From an uncultured Caulobacterales bacterium (GTDB lineage Bacteria > Pseudomonadota > Alphaproteobacteria > Caulobacterales > Caulobacteraceae): a stretch of DNA of 64,000 nucleotides. The stretch lies in the NCBI GenBank assembly GCA_903858185.1, contig CAIOHT010000094.1, forward strand, positions 1 to 64,000, given 5' to 3'. Positions 16,173-24,624 of the stretch are shown piece by piece. The translations under genes were made by a program, and so were the position numbers. Positions within the stretch are counted from its first letter, which is position 1, and every line of letters begins with the position of its first letter. The notes below the pieces were generated by a model that made no database searches, was not told where the DNA came from, and saw only the letters and a program-made list of their open reading frames with translations.

Positions 16173-16184
16173 TGAACGCGTTCA
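16173..16184. promoter_or_regulatory. Perfect palindrome TGAACGCGTTCA, candidate TetR operator
   Basis: This 12-bp perfect inverted repeat lies 48 bp upstream of the COQ4-family start codon in an AT-rich patch that stands out from its surroundings. It suits autoregulation by the TetR protein of the same operon. Confidence 0.55.
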
Positions 16185-16380
16185 AATAATAATCCGCGTT
16201 CCGGAAGCCTCGCGTGTCTGGCTGCCTCCCGGGCGGATGGCGGGACGGGCTGGGACGGGGCGGCCAGCATCGGGGAGCCGTCGCGCGACGACGTTATCGC
16301 GGCAGGCTGACGGCCGGATACGGCAACAGGCCCGGTCGCGGAGGCGCCCGGCCTATGACAGTGCTGATTTCAGGGAGAAA

Positions 16381-16457
<77 letters not shown>

Positions 16458-16459
16458 TA

Positions 16460-16488
16460 AGACGCCCGCCTCGCGGCGAGGGGCGTCT
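16460..16488 (-). other. Stable hairpin in the tRNA-Asp 5' leader
   Basis: AGACGCCC (16460-16467) pairs with GGGCGTCT (16481-16488), with an inner CTCG/CGAG stem. It could fold in the precursor of tRNA-Asp or end transcripts coming from the abgT-like gene; there is no T tract on either strand. Confidence 0.35.
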
Positions 16489-16515
16489 GATAGGTCCACA
16501 CCCCTGACCTGTCAA
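16487..16515 (-). promoter_or_regulatory. Sigma-70 promoter of tRNA-Asp
   Basis: On the minus strand a perfect TTGACA (16515-16510) and TATCAG (16492-16487) are separated by 17 bp. Transcription would start near 16480, about 23 nt before the mature tRNA end. The promoter sits directly against the stop codon of the transporter gene. Confidence 0.7.
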
Positions 16516-16519
16516 CCGG

Positions 16520-18070
16520 TCAGGAGGGGATGATGTAGTGAAACGGCGCCGCGGGTCCGGTCGCCAGCGCGAAGGCGGCCCAGAGACCCGTCACCAGAAG
16601 GCCTGCGACGAAAAACGCCAGGGCGAACGGAAGCAGCGTGGCGAGCAGCCTGCCGACCCCCATGTCGGGCGCCCAGCGCCTGGCGAAGCCGAGGATGAGG
16701 ATGAAATAGGGCGTCATGGGCGAGGCGATCACCAGGCTCGAATCGCCCATCCGGTAAGCAGCTGTGGTCATCTCCGGACTGACGCCCAGCAGCATCAGCA
16801 TCGGCACCAGCACCGGACCGAGCGCCGCCCACTTGGCCGAGGCGGAGGAGATGAACATGTCCAGGGTGGCGCCGAGCAGGGTCACGCCCAGCAGGATGAA
16901 GGCCAGTGGCAGGCCTGACTGCCGCAGCGCATCTGCGCCATTGATCGCCGTGATGGCGCCGAGGTTCGACCAGTTGAACATGGCGATGAAGTGCGAGGCG
17001 ACGAAGGCCAGCACGATGTAAGGCGCCATGGCTGCGATTGACTCCGACATCAGCCGCACGACGTCCGCGTCCTTGCGGATGGCGCCGGTGCGCAGGCCGT
17101 AGACGCAGCCGCTGAGCAGGAAGACCAGGAAGAAGCCGGAGACCAGCGAGCGGAAGAACGGGGTCCACTGCGCCGGACCGGTCGCAGCCGCATCGCGCAA
17201 CGGCCCGCCGGGAACCAGCACCAGGGCGGCCCAGACCGCCACCACGGCGAGCGCCGTCAGGCCGGCCTGTATCAATGCGCCCTTCGGCGCGGCGGGTGGA
17301 TGGCCGATTTCGCTGGCCGGCGTCGGTGCGGCGGCAGGCTTCCACGGGCCAAGACGGGGCTCGACGACCTTTTCGGTGACCCACCAGCCGACCAGGGTGA
17401 AAACCACGGCGCCAGAAGCGGTAAAGTACCAGTTGCCGGCCAGGTTTGCCGTCCATGTCGGATCGAGCAGCCGCGCGGCAGGCTCCGTGAAGCCGAGAAT
17501 CAGCGCGTCGAACTGGCCGGGCAGGGGATTGCCCGCGAACGAGGCGATGGTCGCGGCGTAGGCGCAGGCCAGACCGGCGATCGGATGGCGGCCGGCGGCG
17601 GCGAACACCACCGCGGCGAGGGGCGGCAGAACCACGATCCCCGAATCGGCCGCATGGTTCGACAGCAGGCCGATCAGCAGGACCATCGGGGTCAGGATCG
17701 CCTTCGGGCTGGCCTTGACCAGACCGGCGATGGCGGCGGAGAGCAGGCCGACCCGCTCGGCGACCCCTGCGCCCAGCATCACCAGCAGCACCAGGCCGAG
17801 CGGCGCGAAGCTCGTGAAGGTCTTGGCCATCTCGGTCAGCAGCGTGCGGATGTTGCCCGGGGCCAGCAGGCTCTGGGCGACCAGAACCTCCTTGGTCACC
17901 GGGTTGGTCGCGCTGACCCCCAGCGCCGAACAGATCACGCTGGCAAGGACGACGCCGCCGATCAGCCAGAGGAAGATGAACACCGGATCCGGCAACCGGT
18001 CGCCGAAACGCTCAACGGCGTCGAGGACGCGCAGTGGGAACGATTTTTTCGGCGGGGCGGCATCCGTCAT
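16520..18070 (-). CDS. AbgT-family transporter
   Basis: 516 residues from ATG 18070 (MTDAAPPKK), which begins the conserved region; a longer frame to 18163 adds an unlikely extension. About twelve membrane segments are visible. Family features include DRLPDPVFIFLWL at the start, LLSNHAADSGIVVLPPLAA in the first repeat and SVLSG-like hairpins, and the second repeat around SSASAKWAALGPVLVPMLML and YRMGDSSLVIASPMTPYF. AbgT members import p-aminobenzoyl-glutamate or export sulfonamides and related anions. There is no abgA/abgB aminohydrolase gene nearby, so an efflux role is as likely. Confidence 0.88.
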   Translation of the reverse strand: MTDAAPPKKSFPLRVLDAVERFGDRLPDPVFIFLWLIGGVVLASVICSALGVSATNPVTKEVLVAQSLLAPGNIRTLLTEMAKTFTSFAPLGLVLLVMLGAGVAERVGLLSAAIAGLVKASPKAILTPMVLLIGLLSNHAADSGIVVLPPLAAVVFAAAGRHPIAGLACAYAATIASFAGNPLPGQFDALILGFTEPAARLLDPTWTANLAGNWYFTASGAVVFTLVGWWVTEKVVEPRLGPWKPAAAPTPASEIGHPPAAPKGALIQAGLTALAVVAVWAALVLVPGGPLRDAAATGPAQWTPFFRSLVSGFFLVFLLSGCVYGLRTGAIRKDADVVRLMSESIAAMAPYIVLAFVASHFIAMFNWSNLGAITAINGADALRQSGLPLAFILLGVTLLGATLDMFISSASAKWAALGPVLVPMLMLLGVSPEMTTAAYRMGDSSLVIASPMTPYFILILGFARRWAPDMGVGRLLATLLPFALAFFVAGLLVTGLWAAFALATGPAAPFHYIIPS

Positions 18071-18295
18071 GACGGAAGTCTGCACGCGGCAGAGCCGCCT
18101 GCAAGGCTGGCGTCGCGGAAGCCTGCACGCGTCAAATTTGTCGGAATGGCTGGCGTTGCACAAGCTATGCGGTCATTCCGTCCCTCGACACGCGCGGAGC
18201 TTGTCCCCATGCCGATCACAGGTCGGGCCCATGGGCGCTGCTCAGGGGGACGCGCACGGACGCCGGGCAATCGATGGGAGGCTGGCTCCGGACTT

Positions 18296-18338
18296 CGTCA
18301 TCCTGAACTACCTGCGCAGCGGGCGTGTCGAAGGACGC
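18296..18338 (-). repeat. Interspersed hairpin repeat, partial copy
   Basis: CGTCATCCTG at one end and GTGTCGAAGGACGC at the other match, in reverse orientation, the elements at 19956-20072 and 38456-38583. It lies just upstream of the nuoA promoter. Confidence 0.5.
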
Positions 18339-18348
18339 AACACGGCGT

Positions 18349-18377
18349 TTGAACCCCTCACGACCATGGGCTAGAAG
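18349..18377 (+). promoter_or_regulatory. Putative promoter of the nuo operon
   Basis: TTGAAC (18349-18354) and TAGAAG (18372-18377) are separated by 17 bp, 4 of 6 matches each. A start near 18384 would give a 20-nt leader before nuoA. Confidence 0.4.
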
Positions 18378-18403
18378 GGCCGCGACTCCTTTGCGGGACC
18401 CCC

Positions 18404-18781
18404 ATGAACGCCTTTCTCCTCCAGTATCTGCCGATCGTGATCTTCCTCGGGATCGCGGCGGCCCTCGGCGTGATTTTCATCGTCGCCGCCCTTGTCGCCG
18501 CGCCTTCCGCGCCGGACCCTGAAAAGCTCTCGGCCTACGAGTGCGGGTTCAATGCGTTCGACGACGCGCGGATGAAGTTCGACGTCCGGTTCTACCTGGT
18601 CTCGATCCTGTTCATCATCTTCGACCTGGAAGTGGCGTTCCTGTTTCCCTGGGCCGTCTCGCTGATGAAACTGCCGCATGACCAGACCGTCTTTGCCTTC
18701 TGGTCGATGATGGGCTTCCTCGGCGTTCTGACGGTGGGCTTCATCTACGAATGGAAAAAGGGAGCCCTGGAATGGGAGTGA
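18404..18781 (+). CDS. nuoA: NADH-quinone oxidoreductase subunit A
   Basis: 125 residues, the family length. Three membrane helices (about 9-33, 63-84, 94-113). The loop after helix 1 carries the conserved [20 protein letters not shown], which contains the cysteine that lines the quinone cavity region of complex I. First gene of the nuo operon. It overlaps nuoB by 10 nt. Confidence 0.97.
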   Translation: MNAFLLQYLPIVIFLGIAAALGVIFIVAALVAAPSAPDPEKLSAYECGFNAFDDARMKFDVRFYLVSILFIIFDLEVAFLFPWAVSLMKLPHDQTVFAFWSMMGFLGVLTVGFIYEWKKGALEWE

Positions 18782-19344
18782 TCGTTCCGGCCGGCGTTCC
18801 AGCGCTTTCCGGCGGCCGTACGGTCGTCGAGGGCTACGACGCCAGGCTCCATGACCCCTACTTCGACGGCGTCAGCCAGCAACTGGCCGACAAGGGCTTC
18901 GTCACGGCCGCCGCCGACGACCTCATCACCTGGGCGCGCACCGGCTCGCTGATGTGGATGACCTTCGGCCTCGCCTGCTGCGCGGTCGAGATGATGCAGG
19001 CCTCGATGCCGCGCTACGATCTCGAACGCTACGGCTTCGCGCCCCGCGCCAGCCCGCGCCAGAGCGACGTGATGATCGTCGCCGGCACCCTGACCAACAA
19101 GATGGCTCCGGCGCTGCGCAAGGTCTACGACCAGATGCCCGAGCCCCGCTACGTCATCAGCATGGGCAGCTGCGCCAACGGCGGCGGCTACTACTACTAC
19201 AGCTACAGTGTCGTGCGCGGATGCGACCGTGTGGTGCCGGTGGACATCTACATCCCCGGCTGCCCGCCGACGGCCGAGGCCCTGGTCTACGGCGTGCTGC
19301 AGCTGCAGAAGAAGATCCGCCGGACGGGGACCATCGAGCGATGA
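18772..19344 (+). CDS. nuoB: NADH-quinone oxidoreductase subunit B
   Basis: 190 residues from ATG 18772, preceded by AGGGAG; the frame is open 7 codons further. The four ligands of cluster N2 are visible: the tandem C69-C70 ([10 protein letters not shown]), C134 (GSCANGG) and C164 (IPGCPPTAE). This subunit passes electrons to ubiquinone at the junction of the peripheral and membrane arms. The start lies within the end of nuoA and the stop overlaps nuoC. Confidence 0.97.
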   Translation: MGVIVPAGVPALSGGRTVVEGYDARLHDPYFDGVSQQLADKGFVTAAADDLITWARTGSLMWMTFGLACCAVEMMQASMPRYDLERYGFAPRASPRQSDVMIVAGTLTNKMAPALRKVYDQMPEPRYVISMGSCANGGGYYYYSYSVVRGCDRVVPVDIYIPGCPPTAEALVYGVLQLQKKIRRTGTIER

Positions 19345-19940
19345 GCACGGACCTCGAAGCCCTCGGCCAGGCCATCGTCGCCAACGCCGCCGGCGCGATC
19401 ACCAGCTACAGCATCGCGTTCGGCGAGCTCACCGTGACCGGCCCGGCCGGTCGGGTGGTGGAAGCCCTGACCTTCCTGCGCGATCATCCCGATTGCCGCT
19501 TCCACCAGCTGGTGGACCTGTGCGGCGTTGACTATCCCGAGCGCCCGCTGCGGTTCGATGTGGTCTATCACCTGCTGTCGCTGGTGAAGAACCACCGCAT
19601 CCGGCTGAAGGTGCAGACCGACGAGGACACCGCCGTGGCCAGCGTCGCGGACCTGTTCCCGGCCGCCAACTGGTTCGAGCGCGAGGCGTTCGACATGTAC
19701 GGCATCTTCTTCAGCGGCCACCCTGATCTGCGCCGGCTGCTGACCGACTACGGCTTCCACGGCCATCCGCTGCGGAAAGACTTCCCGATGACCGGCTACG
19801 TCGAGGTTCGCTACGACGACGAGCTGAAGCGGGTGGTCTACGAGCCGGTGAAGATCGCCGAGTTCCGCCAGTTCGACTTCACTTCGCCCTGGGAGGGCGC
19901 CAGCTACGCCCTGCCGGGCGACGACAAGGCGGGGTCGTGA
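19341..19940 (+). CDS. nuoC: NADH-quinone oxidoreductase subunit C
   Basis: 199 residues from ATG 19341, overlapping the nuoB stop by 4 nt. The 30-kDa subunit signature is present: [20 protein letters not shown] and [18 protein letters not shown]. It is a separate protein, not fused to NuoD as in E. coli. It scaffolds the peripheral arm with NuoB and NuoD. The following 151-bp gap to nuoD contains an inverted repeat element. Confidence 0.97.
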   Translation: MSTDLEALGQAIVANAAGAITSYSIAFGELTVTGPAGRVVEALTFLRDHPDCRFHQLVDLCGVDYPERPLRFDVVYHLLSLVKNHRIRLKVQTDEDTAVASVADLFPAANWFEREAFDMYGIFFSGHPDLRRLLTDYGFHGHPLRKDFPMTGYVEVRYDDELKRVVYEPVKIAEFRQFDFTSPWEGASYALPGDDKAGS

Positions 19941-19955
19941 TGCTGGTGGATCACT

Positions 19956-20072
19956 GCGTCCTTCGAGACGCTCGCTTGAGGCTCGCTCCTCAGGATGACG
20001 CGCAGCGAGGGCATTCCCCAAAATCCGTCATGGTGAGGAGCGAGGCATCAGCCGAGCGTCTCGAACCACGCA
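19956..20072. repeat. Interspersed hairpin repeat between nuoC and nuoD
   Basis: TTCGAGACGCTCG (19962-19974) and CGAGCGTCTCGAA (20053-20065) are perfect 13-bp inverted arms. Inner arms CTCGCTCCTCAGGATGACG and CGTCATGGTGAGGAGCGAG are also complementary apart from small mismatches. It is the fullest copy of the family in the window and would fold into one long hairpin inside the nuo transcript. Confidence 0.8.
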
Positions 20073-20091
20073 CCATGGGAGCCCGAGCCTG

Positions 20092-21306
20092 ATGGCCGAC
20101 GACGCCTCGACCCTTCCGGCGATCCCGGAAACCCCGGTCCGCAAGTTCAATATCAACTTCGGCCCGCAGCACCCGGCCGCGCACGGCGTGCTGCGCCTGG
20201 TGCTGGAGCTCGACGGCGAGGTCGTGGAGCGGGTCGATCCGCACATCGGCCTGCTGCATCGCGGCACCGAGAAGCTGATGGAGGCCCGCACCTACCTCCA
20301 GAACATCCCCTACTTCGACCGTCTCGACTACGTCGCGCCGATGAACCAGGAGCACGCCTTCTGCCTGGCGATCGAGAAGCTGCTGGGCGTGGAAGTGCCG
20401 AAACGTGGCTCGATCATCCGCGTGCTCTACAGCGAGATCGGCCGGATTCTGAACCATCTGCTCAACGTGACCACCCAGGCCATGGACGTCGGCGCCCTGA
20501 CGCCGCCTCTCTGGGGCTTCGAGGAGCGCGAGAAGCTGATGATCTTCTACGAGCGCGCCTGCGGCGCTCGTCTGCACAGCAACTACTTCCGCCCCGGCGG
20601 CGTCCACCAGGACCTGCCCGACGCGCTGATCGAGGACATCGACCGCTGGGCGATCGCCTTCCCGAAGATCTGCGATGACATCGAGACCCTGATCACCGGC
20701 AATCGCATCTTCAAGCAGCGCAACGTCGATATCGGCGTGGTCAGCCGCCAGGACGCCATCGACTGGGGCTTCTCCGGCGTGATGGTGCGCGGCTCGGGCA
20801 TTGCCTGGGACCTGCGCCGCAACCAGCCCTACGAGGGATACAGCGAGTTCGAGTTCGACATCCCGCTGGGCGTCAACGGCGACTGCTACGACCGCTACCT
20901 CTGCCGCATGCAGGAGATGCGCGAGTCGACGAAGATCATCCGCCAGGCCTGCGCCATGCTGCGCGGCACGCCCGGCCCGGTGATGACCCTGGATAACAAG
21001 GTCGTCCCGCCGCGCCGCGCCGAGATGAAGACGTCGATGGAAGCGCTGATCCATCATTTCAAGCTCTACACCGAGGGCTTCCGCACGCCGGAAGGCGAGG
21101 TCTATGCCTGTGTCGAAGCGCCCAAGGGCGAGTTCGGCGTGTTCCTGGTCAGCGACGGCTCCAACAAGCCCTACCGCTGCAAGATCCGCGCGCCCGGGTT
21201 CCCGCATCTCGCGGCCATGGACTTCCTGAACCGCGGCCACATGCTGGCCGACGTCAGCGCGATCCTGGGCAGCCTCGATATCGTGTTCGGGGAGATCGAC
21301 CGGTGA
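20092..21306 (+). CDS. nuoD: NADH-quinone oxidoreductase subunit D
   Basis: 404 residues. The 49-kDa subunit signature [17 protein letters not shown] begins near residue 18 and contains the quinone-site histidine loop. [14 protein letters not shown], the central [12 protein letters not shown] and the C-terminal [21 protein letters not shown] end are all standard. Starts just after the repeat element. Its stop overlaps the GTG of the next gene by 4 nt. Confidence 0.97.
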   Translation: MADDASTLPAIPETPVRKFNINFGPQHPAAHGVLRLVLELDGEVVERVDPHIGLLHRGTEKLMEARTYLQNIPYFDRLDYVAPMNQEHAFCLAIEKLLGVEVPKRGSIIRVLYSEIGRILNHLLNVTTQAMDVGALTPPLWGFEEREKLMIFYERACGARLHSNYFRPGGVHQDLPDALIEDIDRWAIAFPKICDDIETLITGNRIFKQRNVDIGVVSRQDAIDWGFSGVMVRGSGIAWDLRRNQPYEGYSEFEFDIPLGVNGDCYDRYLCRMQEMRESTKIIRQACAMLRGTPGPVMTLDNKVVPPRRAEMKTSMEALIHHFKLYTEGFRTPEGEVYACVEAPKGEFGVFLVSDGSNKPYRCKIRAPGFPHLAAMDFLNRGHMLADVSAILGSLDIVFGEIDR

Positions 21307-21638
21307 CGCCCCAAGCCGTCGCCCAGACGCAGCTCGATTCGTACAACGTCCAGGACCTGGACGGACACTGCGCCTGTTTCGCCGACGACATCGTCGTCTG
21401 TGACCTGAACGGTGAGCCGAACCTGCACGGTATCGAAGCCTACCGGGCCCGCTACGAAGGCGTCTTCGCCCAGTATCCGCAGAATCACGCCGAGCTCGTC
21501 GCGCGCATCGTCATCGGCAACACCGTCATCGACCATGAACGCGTCTCGCGCGGCCCCGAAGGTCCCGTGTTCGAGGTCGCCGCCATCTACACCATCGCGG
21601 ACGGCAAGATCGCCCGCGTCGATTTCGTGAAAGCCTGA
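21303..21638 (+). CDS. NTF2-like / SnoaL-like protein within the nuo operon
   Basis: 111 residues from GTG 21303, overlapping the nuoD stop (GTGA). The cone-shaped NTF2-like fold is suggested by [30 protein letters not shown] helices, the loop [14 protein letters not shown] and the terminal strand [13 protein letters not shown]. Such proteins act as isomerases, cyclases or ligand-binding chaperones; the active residues needed to choose are not evident. Nothing known links the fold to complex I, yet the overlap with nuoD and the 3-nt gap to nuoE couple its expression to both. Confidence 0.8.
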   Translation: MTPQAVAQTQLDSYNVQDLDGHCACFADDIVVCDLNGEPNLHGIEAYRARYEGVFAQYPQNHAELVARIVIGNTVIDHERVSRGPEGPVFEVAAIYTIADGKIARVDFVKA

Positions 21639-21641
21639 CGC

Positions 21642-22325
21642 ATGTCCGTCCGTCGTCTCGCCAAAGAGCAGCCCGCCAGCTTTGAATTCAGCAAGGACAC
21701 GCTGAAGACGGCCCAGTGGTGGATCGCCAAATATCCGCCCGAGCGGAAGCAATCGGCCGTTCTGCCGATCCTGTGGCTGATCCAGAAGCAGGAGGGCTGG
21801 GTCTCCGAACCCTCCATCCGCGTGACCGCCGAACTGCTCGGCATGCCGGTGATCCGGGTGCTGGAGGTGGCGACCTTCTACACGATGTTCCAGCTGGAAC
21901 CCGTTGGTAAGGTTGCCTTTGTCCAGCTGTGCGGGACGACGCCCTGCATGCTGTGCGGCGCCAATGACCTGAAGAAGGTCCTGCACGAGAGGATCGGCCC
22001 GAAGAACCACGTCTCGGCTGACGGCAAGTTCAGCTGGGAAGAGGTCGAGTGCCTGGGCGCCTGTTCCAACGCCCCGATGGCCGCGATCAACGACTACTAC
22101 TACGAGGACCTGACGCCGGAGAGCCTGGGCCAGATCCTCGACGAGTTCGCGGCCGGCAAGACGCCCAAGCCCGGCTCGCGCATCGGCCGGGGAGCCTCGG
22201 AGCCCGCCGGCAAGATCCAGACCCTGCTCGATCCGAAGCTCTACGACGGGTCGGCGGCGAAGAAGATCAAGATTCCCAACCTTCCTGAAAAGCCGAAGAA
22301 GGCGAAGAAGGAACCGGCGGCTTGA
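21642..22325 (+). CDS. nuoE: NADH-quinone oxidoreductase subunit E
   Basis: 227 residues. The thioredoxin-like domain carries the [2Fe-2S] cluster N1a ligands CGTTPCMLCG and ECLGACSNAP (C-x4-C and C-x3-C patterns). The last 45 residues are a Lys/Pro/Ala-rich tail (KKIKIPNLPEKPKKAKK) that goes beyond the bacterial core and is common in alphaproteobacteria. The partner is NuoF in the NADH-dehydrogenase module. Confidence 0.96.
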   Translation: MSVRRLAKEQPASFEFSKDTLKTAQWWIAKYPPERKQSAVLPILWLIQKQEGWVSEPSIRVTAELLGMPVIRVLEVATFYTMFQLEPVGKVAFVQLCGTTPCMLCGANDLKKVLHERIGPKNHVSADGKFSWEEVECLGACSNAPMAAINDYYYEDLTPESLGQILDEFAAGKTPKPGSRIGRGASEPAGKIQTLLDPKLYDGSAAKKIKIPNLPEKPKKAKKEPAA

Positions 22326-22336
22326 GCTCCCTCTGT

Positions 22337-22443
22337 CCGCTCATCCCGGCGAAGGCCGTGACCCAGGCCTTTTTCCTCAGCGGGCAGGGCGGCGGAGCTA
22401 TGGGCAAACAAGCCTGGGTCCCGGCCTTGGCCGGGATGAGCGG
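22337..22443. repeat. Inverted repeat between nuoE and the next small gene
   Basis: Imperfect 34-bp arms at 22337-22370 and 22410-22443 differ at about three positions. Each arm is itself a hairpin of the type CATCCCGGC-AAGGCC-GGGACCCAGG. The same design recurs at 47157-47290. The right arm runs to within 10 bp of the next start codon. Confidence 0.75.
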
Positions 22444-22451
22444 TGTCTGGA

Positions 22452-22724
22452 ATGTCTGACACCGGCGAAGCTGAACTCAACGCGAAACGTATCGCCTATA
22501 TCGACACCCTTCGCGGGCTCTATCGTCGTGAGCGACTGGCCGGGCTCTTCCTGATCCTGGGCGGGTTTGCGCTGGTCGCGCCGTCCTGGTGGGCGCCGGA
22601 CTGGTCCCATCTCGCGATCCAGGTCGGCTACGGCCTGATCATGCTCGGGTGGGTCGCGTACATCTATGTCATCTGGCGCCGCACCGCGTGGCGCCGCGCC
22701 AATCCCTTCGATCCGAAAGCCTAG
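22452..22724 (+). CDS. Two-helix membrane protein of unknown function, between nuoE and nuoF
   Basis: 90 residues from ATG 22452; GTG 22443 would add three residues but lies in the repeat. Two membrane helices (about 33-51 and 57-77) with a basic tail IWRRTAWRRANPFDPKA. No named domain recognised. It ends 6 nt before nuoF, so it is part of the nuo transcript. It may be an accessory membrane protein of complex I assembly, or a passenger. Confidence 0.7.
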   Translation: MSDTGEAELNAKRIAYIDTLRGLYRRERLAGLFLILGGFALVAPSWWAPDWSHLAIQVGYGLIMLGWVAYIYVIWRRTAWRRANPFDPKA

Positions 22725-22730
22725 AGAACC

Positions 22731-24050
22731 ATGGTCGGCATCCTCGAAGACAAGGACCGCATCTTCACCAACCTTTACGGGCTCCAGGACTGGGGCCTCG
22801 AAGGGGCGAAGACGCGCGGCTGCTGGAACGGCACCCGGGACATGATCGACGCCGGTCCGGCGTGGATCATCGACAACATCAAGCAGAGCGGCCTGCGCGG
22901 CCGCGGCGGGGCCGGCTTCGGCACTGGCCTGAAGTGGTCGTTCATGCCCAAGGAAGTGAAGGACGGCCGTCCGCACTACCTGGTGGTGAACGCCGACGAG
23001 TCCGAGCCGGGCACCTGCAAGGACCGGGAGATCATGCGCCATGATCCCCACCTGCTGATCGAAGGCTGCCTGATCGCCTCGTTCGCGATGCAGGCGCACG
23101 CCTGCTACATCTACATCCGCGGCGAATACGTGCGGGAGCGCGAGATTCTCGAGGCGGCGATCAAGCAGGCCTACGAGGCGAAGCTGATCGGCAAGAACAA
23201 TGTCCATGGCTGGGACTTCGACTGCTACCTCCACCACGGTGGCGGGGCTTACATCTGCGGCGAGGAAACCGCGCTGCTGGAAAGCCTCGAGGGCAAGAAG
23301 GGCCAGCCGCGCCTGAAGCCCCCGTTCCCGGCCGGAGCCGGCCTCTATGGCTGCCCGACCACCGTCAACAACGTCGAGTCGATCGCCGTCGCCGGCACGA
23401 TCCTGCGGCGCGGCGCGGGCTGGTTCGCAGGTTTTGGCCGACCGAACAACACCGGCACCAAGCTGTTCTGCGTTTCCGGGCACGTGAACCTGCCCTGCAA
23501 CGTCGAAGAGGCCATGAGCATTCCGTTCAAGCAGCTCATCGAGGACCACTGCGGCGGCATCAAGGGCGGTTGGGGCAACCTCAAGGCCGTGATCCCCGGC
23601 GGCTCGTCGGTCCGCATGATCCCGGCCCACGAGGCCGAAGACGTGCTCATGGACTTCGACGCTCTGTCGGCCCTGAAGTCCGGCCTCGGCACTGCTGCGG
23701 TGATCGTCATGGACAAGGACACCGACCTGATCCGCGCCATTGCCCGGCTGAGCTACTTCTACAAGCACGAGAGCTGCGGCCAGTGCACGCCGTGCCGCGA
23801 AGGCACCGGCTGGATGTGGCGGGTGATGGAGCGGATGGTCACCGGCGAGGCGGACATGAAGGAGATCGACATGCTCCTCGACGTCACCACCCAGGTCGAA
23901 GGCCACACCATCTGCGCGCTCGGTGACGCGGCGGCCTGGCCGATCCAGGGCCTGTTCCGCCACTTCCGCCACGAGGTCGAGGACCGCATCACCAGCTACC
24001 GCGCCGGCAAGCCTCACGTCCAAGGGGCGAGCCTGATCGCAGCGGAGTAG
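22731..24050 (+). CDS. nuoF: NADH-quinone oxidoreductase subunit F (NADH/FMN-binding)
   Basis: 439 residues. The FMN/NADH loop [20 protein letters not shown] (about 50-70) is intact. The [4Fe-4S] N3 ligands lie in [15 protein letters not shown], with the fourth in [13 protein letters not shown]. It oxidises NADH and delivers electrons to FMN and N3. Length and motifs match the alphaproteobacterial 51-kDa subunit. Confidence 0.97.
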   Translation: MVGILEDKDRIFTNLYGLQDWGLEGAKTRGCWNGTRDMIDAGPAWIIDNIKQSGLRGRGGAGFGTGLKWSFMPKEVKDGRPHYLVVNADESEPGTCKDREIMRHDPHLLIEGCLIASFAMQAHACYIYIRGEYVREREILEAAIKQAYEAKLIGKNNVHGWDFDCYLHHGGGAYICGEETALLESLEGKKGQPRLKPPFPAGAGLYGCPTTVNNVESIAVAGTILRRGAGWFAGFGRPNNTGTKLFCVSGHVNLPCNVEEAMSIPFKQLIEDHCGGIKGGWGNLKAVIPGGSSVRMIPAHEAEDVLMDFDALSALKSGLGTAAVIVMDKDTDLIRAIARLSYFYKHESCGQCTPCREGTGWMWRVMERMVTGEADMKEIDMLLDVTTQVEGHTICALGDAAAWPIQGLFRHFRHEVEDRITSYRAGKPHVQGASLIAAE

Positions 24051-24054
24051 TCGC

Positions 24055-24624
24055 TTGGCCGACGACGCCAACGACGTCGAGATCGAGATTGCCGCGCCGA
24101 AGGAGGAACGCTCCTGGCTGCGGTCGACGGCGATCTGGTCGGTGCTGGGCGGGATCGCGACCATCATCACCGCGGTGACCGCAGTGCTGGCGGTCTACGT
24201 CGGCCTCGACCAGATCAAGGTCGCCCGGCAGGTCCAGGTCATGGATTCGACCTACGCCAGCTGGAACGTCTTCAACCAGGTGACCATCGCCAATCCCGAG
24301 CTGGCCTGCCCGAACACCGACAAGGCGTTCAACACCCTGATGTCGACGCCCGACCCGGCGTCGAAGACCGGCGGCACCTATCAGGACCGCTACACCGCCT
24401 ACGGCTACATGCTGATCACCACCTCCGAGCAGATCCTGGAGATGGCGCCCAAGGACCCGCGCTGGGAGTTCCTGATCGAGGAACGGATCAAGTGTCACGC
24501 CCCGGCGATCCGTTTCCTGCAGACCGAAGGCTCCTACGAGCAGCGCTATTCCTGCAGGCTGCGGCAGGTAATCGCCGACGCGCTGGATCAGCCTGCCCCG
24601 GTCTGTGGCAAGGGCGCGGAATGA
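24055..24624 (+). CDS. Membrane-anchored protein of unknown function in the nuo operon
   Basis: 189 residues from TTG 24055, 4 nt after the nuoF stop. A charged N-terminus (ADDANDVEIEIAAPKEE) precedes one membrane helix (about 28-50). The rest is a soluble domain with five cysteines (LACPNT, IKCHAP, YSCRL, PVCGKG) that I do not recognise; if the N-terminus is inside, this domain is periplasmic and could form disulfides. It overlaps the next gene by 4 nt. A TTG start is supported only by the conserved spacing. Confidence 0.65.
   Translation: MADDANDVEIEIAAPKEERSWLRSTAIWSVLGGIATIITAVTAVLAVYVGLDQIKVARQVQVMDSTYASWNVFNQVTIANPELACPNTDKAFNTLMSTPDPASKTGGTYQDRYTAYGYMLITTSEQILEMAPKDPRWEFLIEERIKCHAPAIRFLQTEGSYEQRYSCRLRQVIADALDQPAPVCGKGAE

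Larger units (their letters stand above)
18071..18403. other. Intergenic region between the AbgT-like gene and nuoA
   Basis: 333 bp without a credible gene. It holds a partial copy of the interspersed repeat (18296-18338) and the putative nuoA promoter (18349-18377). The AbgT-like gene and the nuo operon are divergent, so both promoters must lie here; I could not place the leftward one. Confidence 0.6.
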
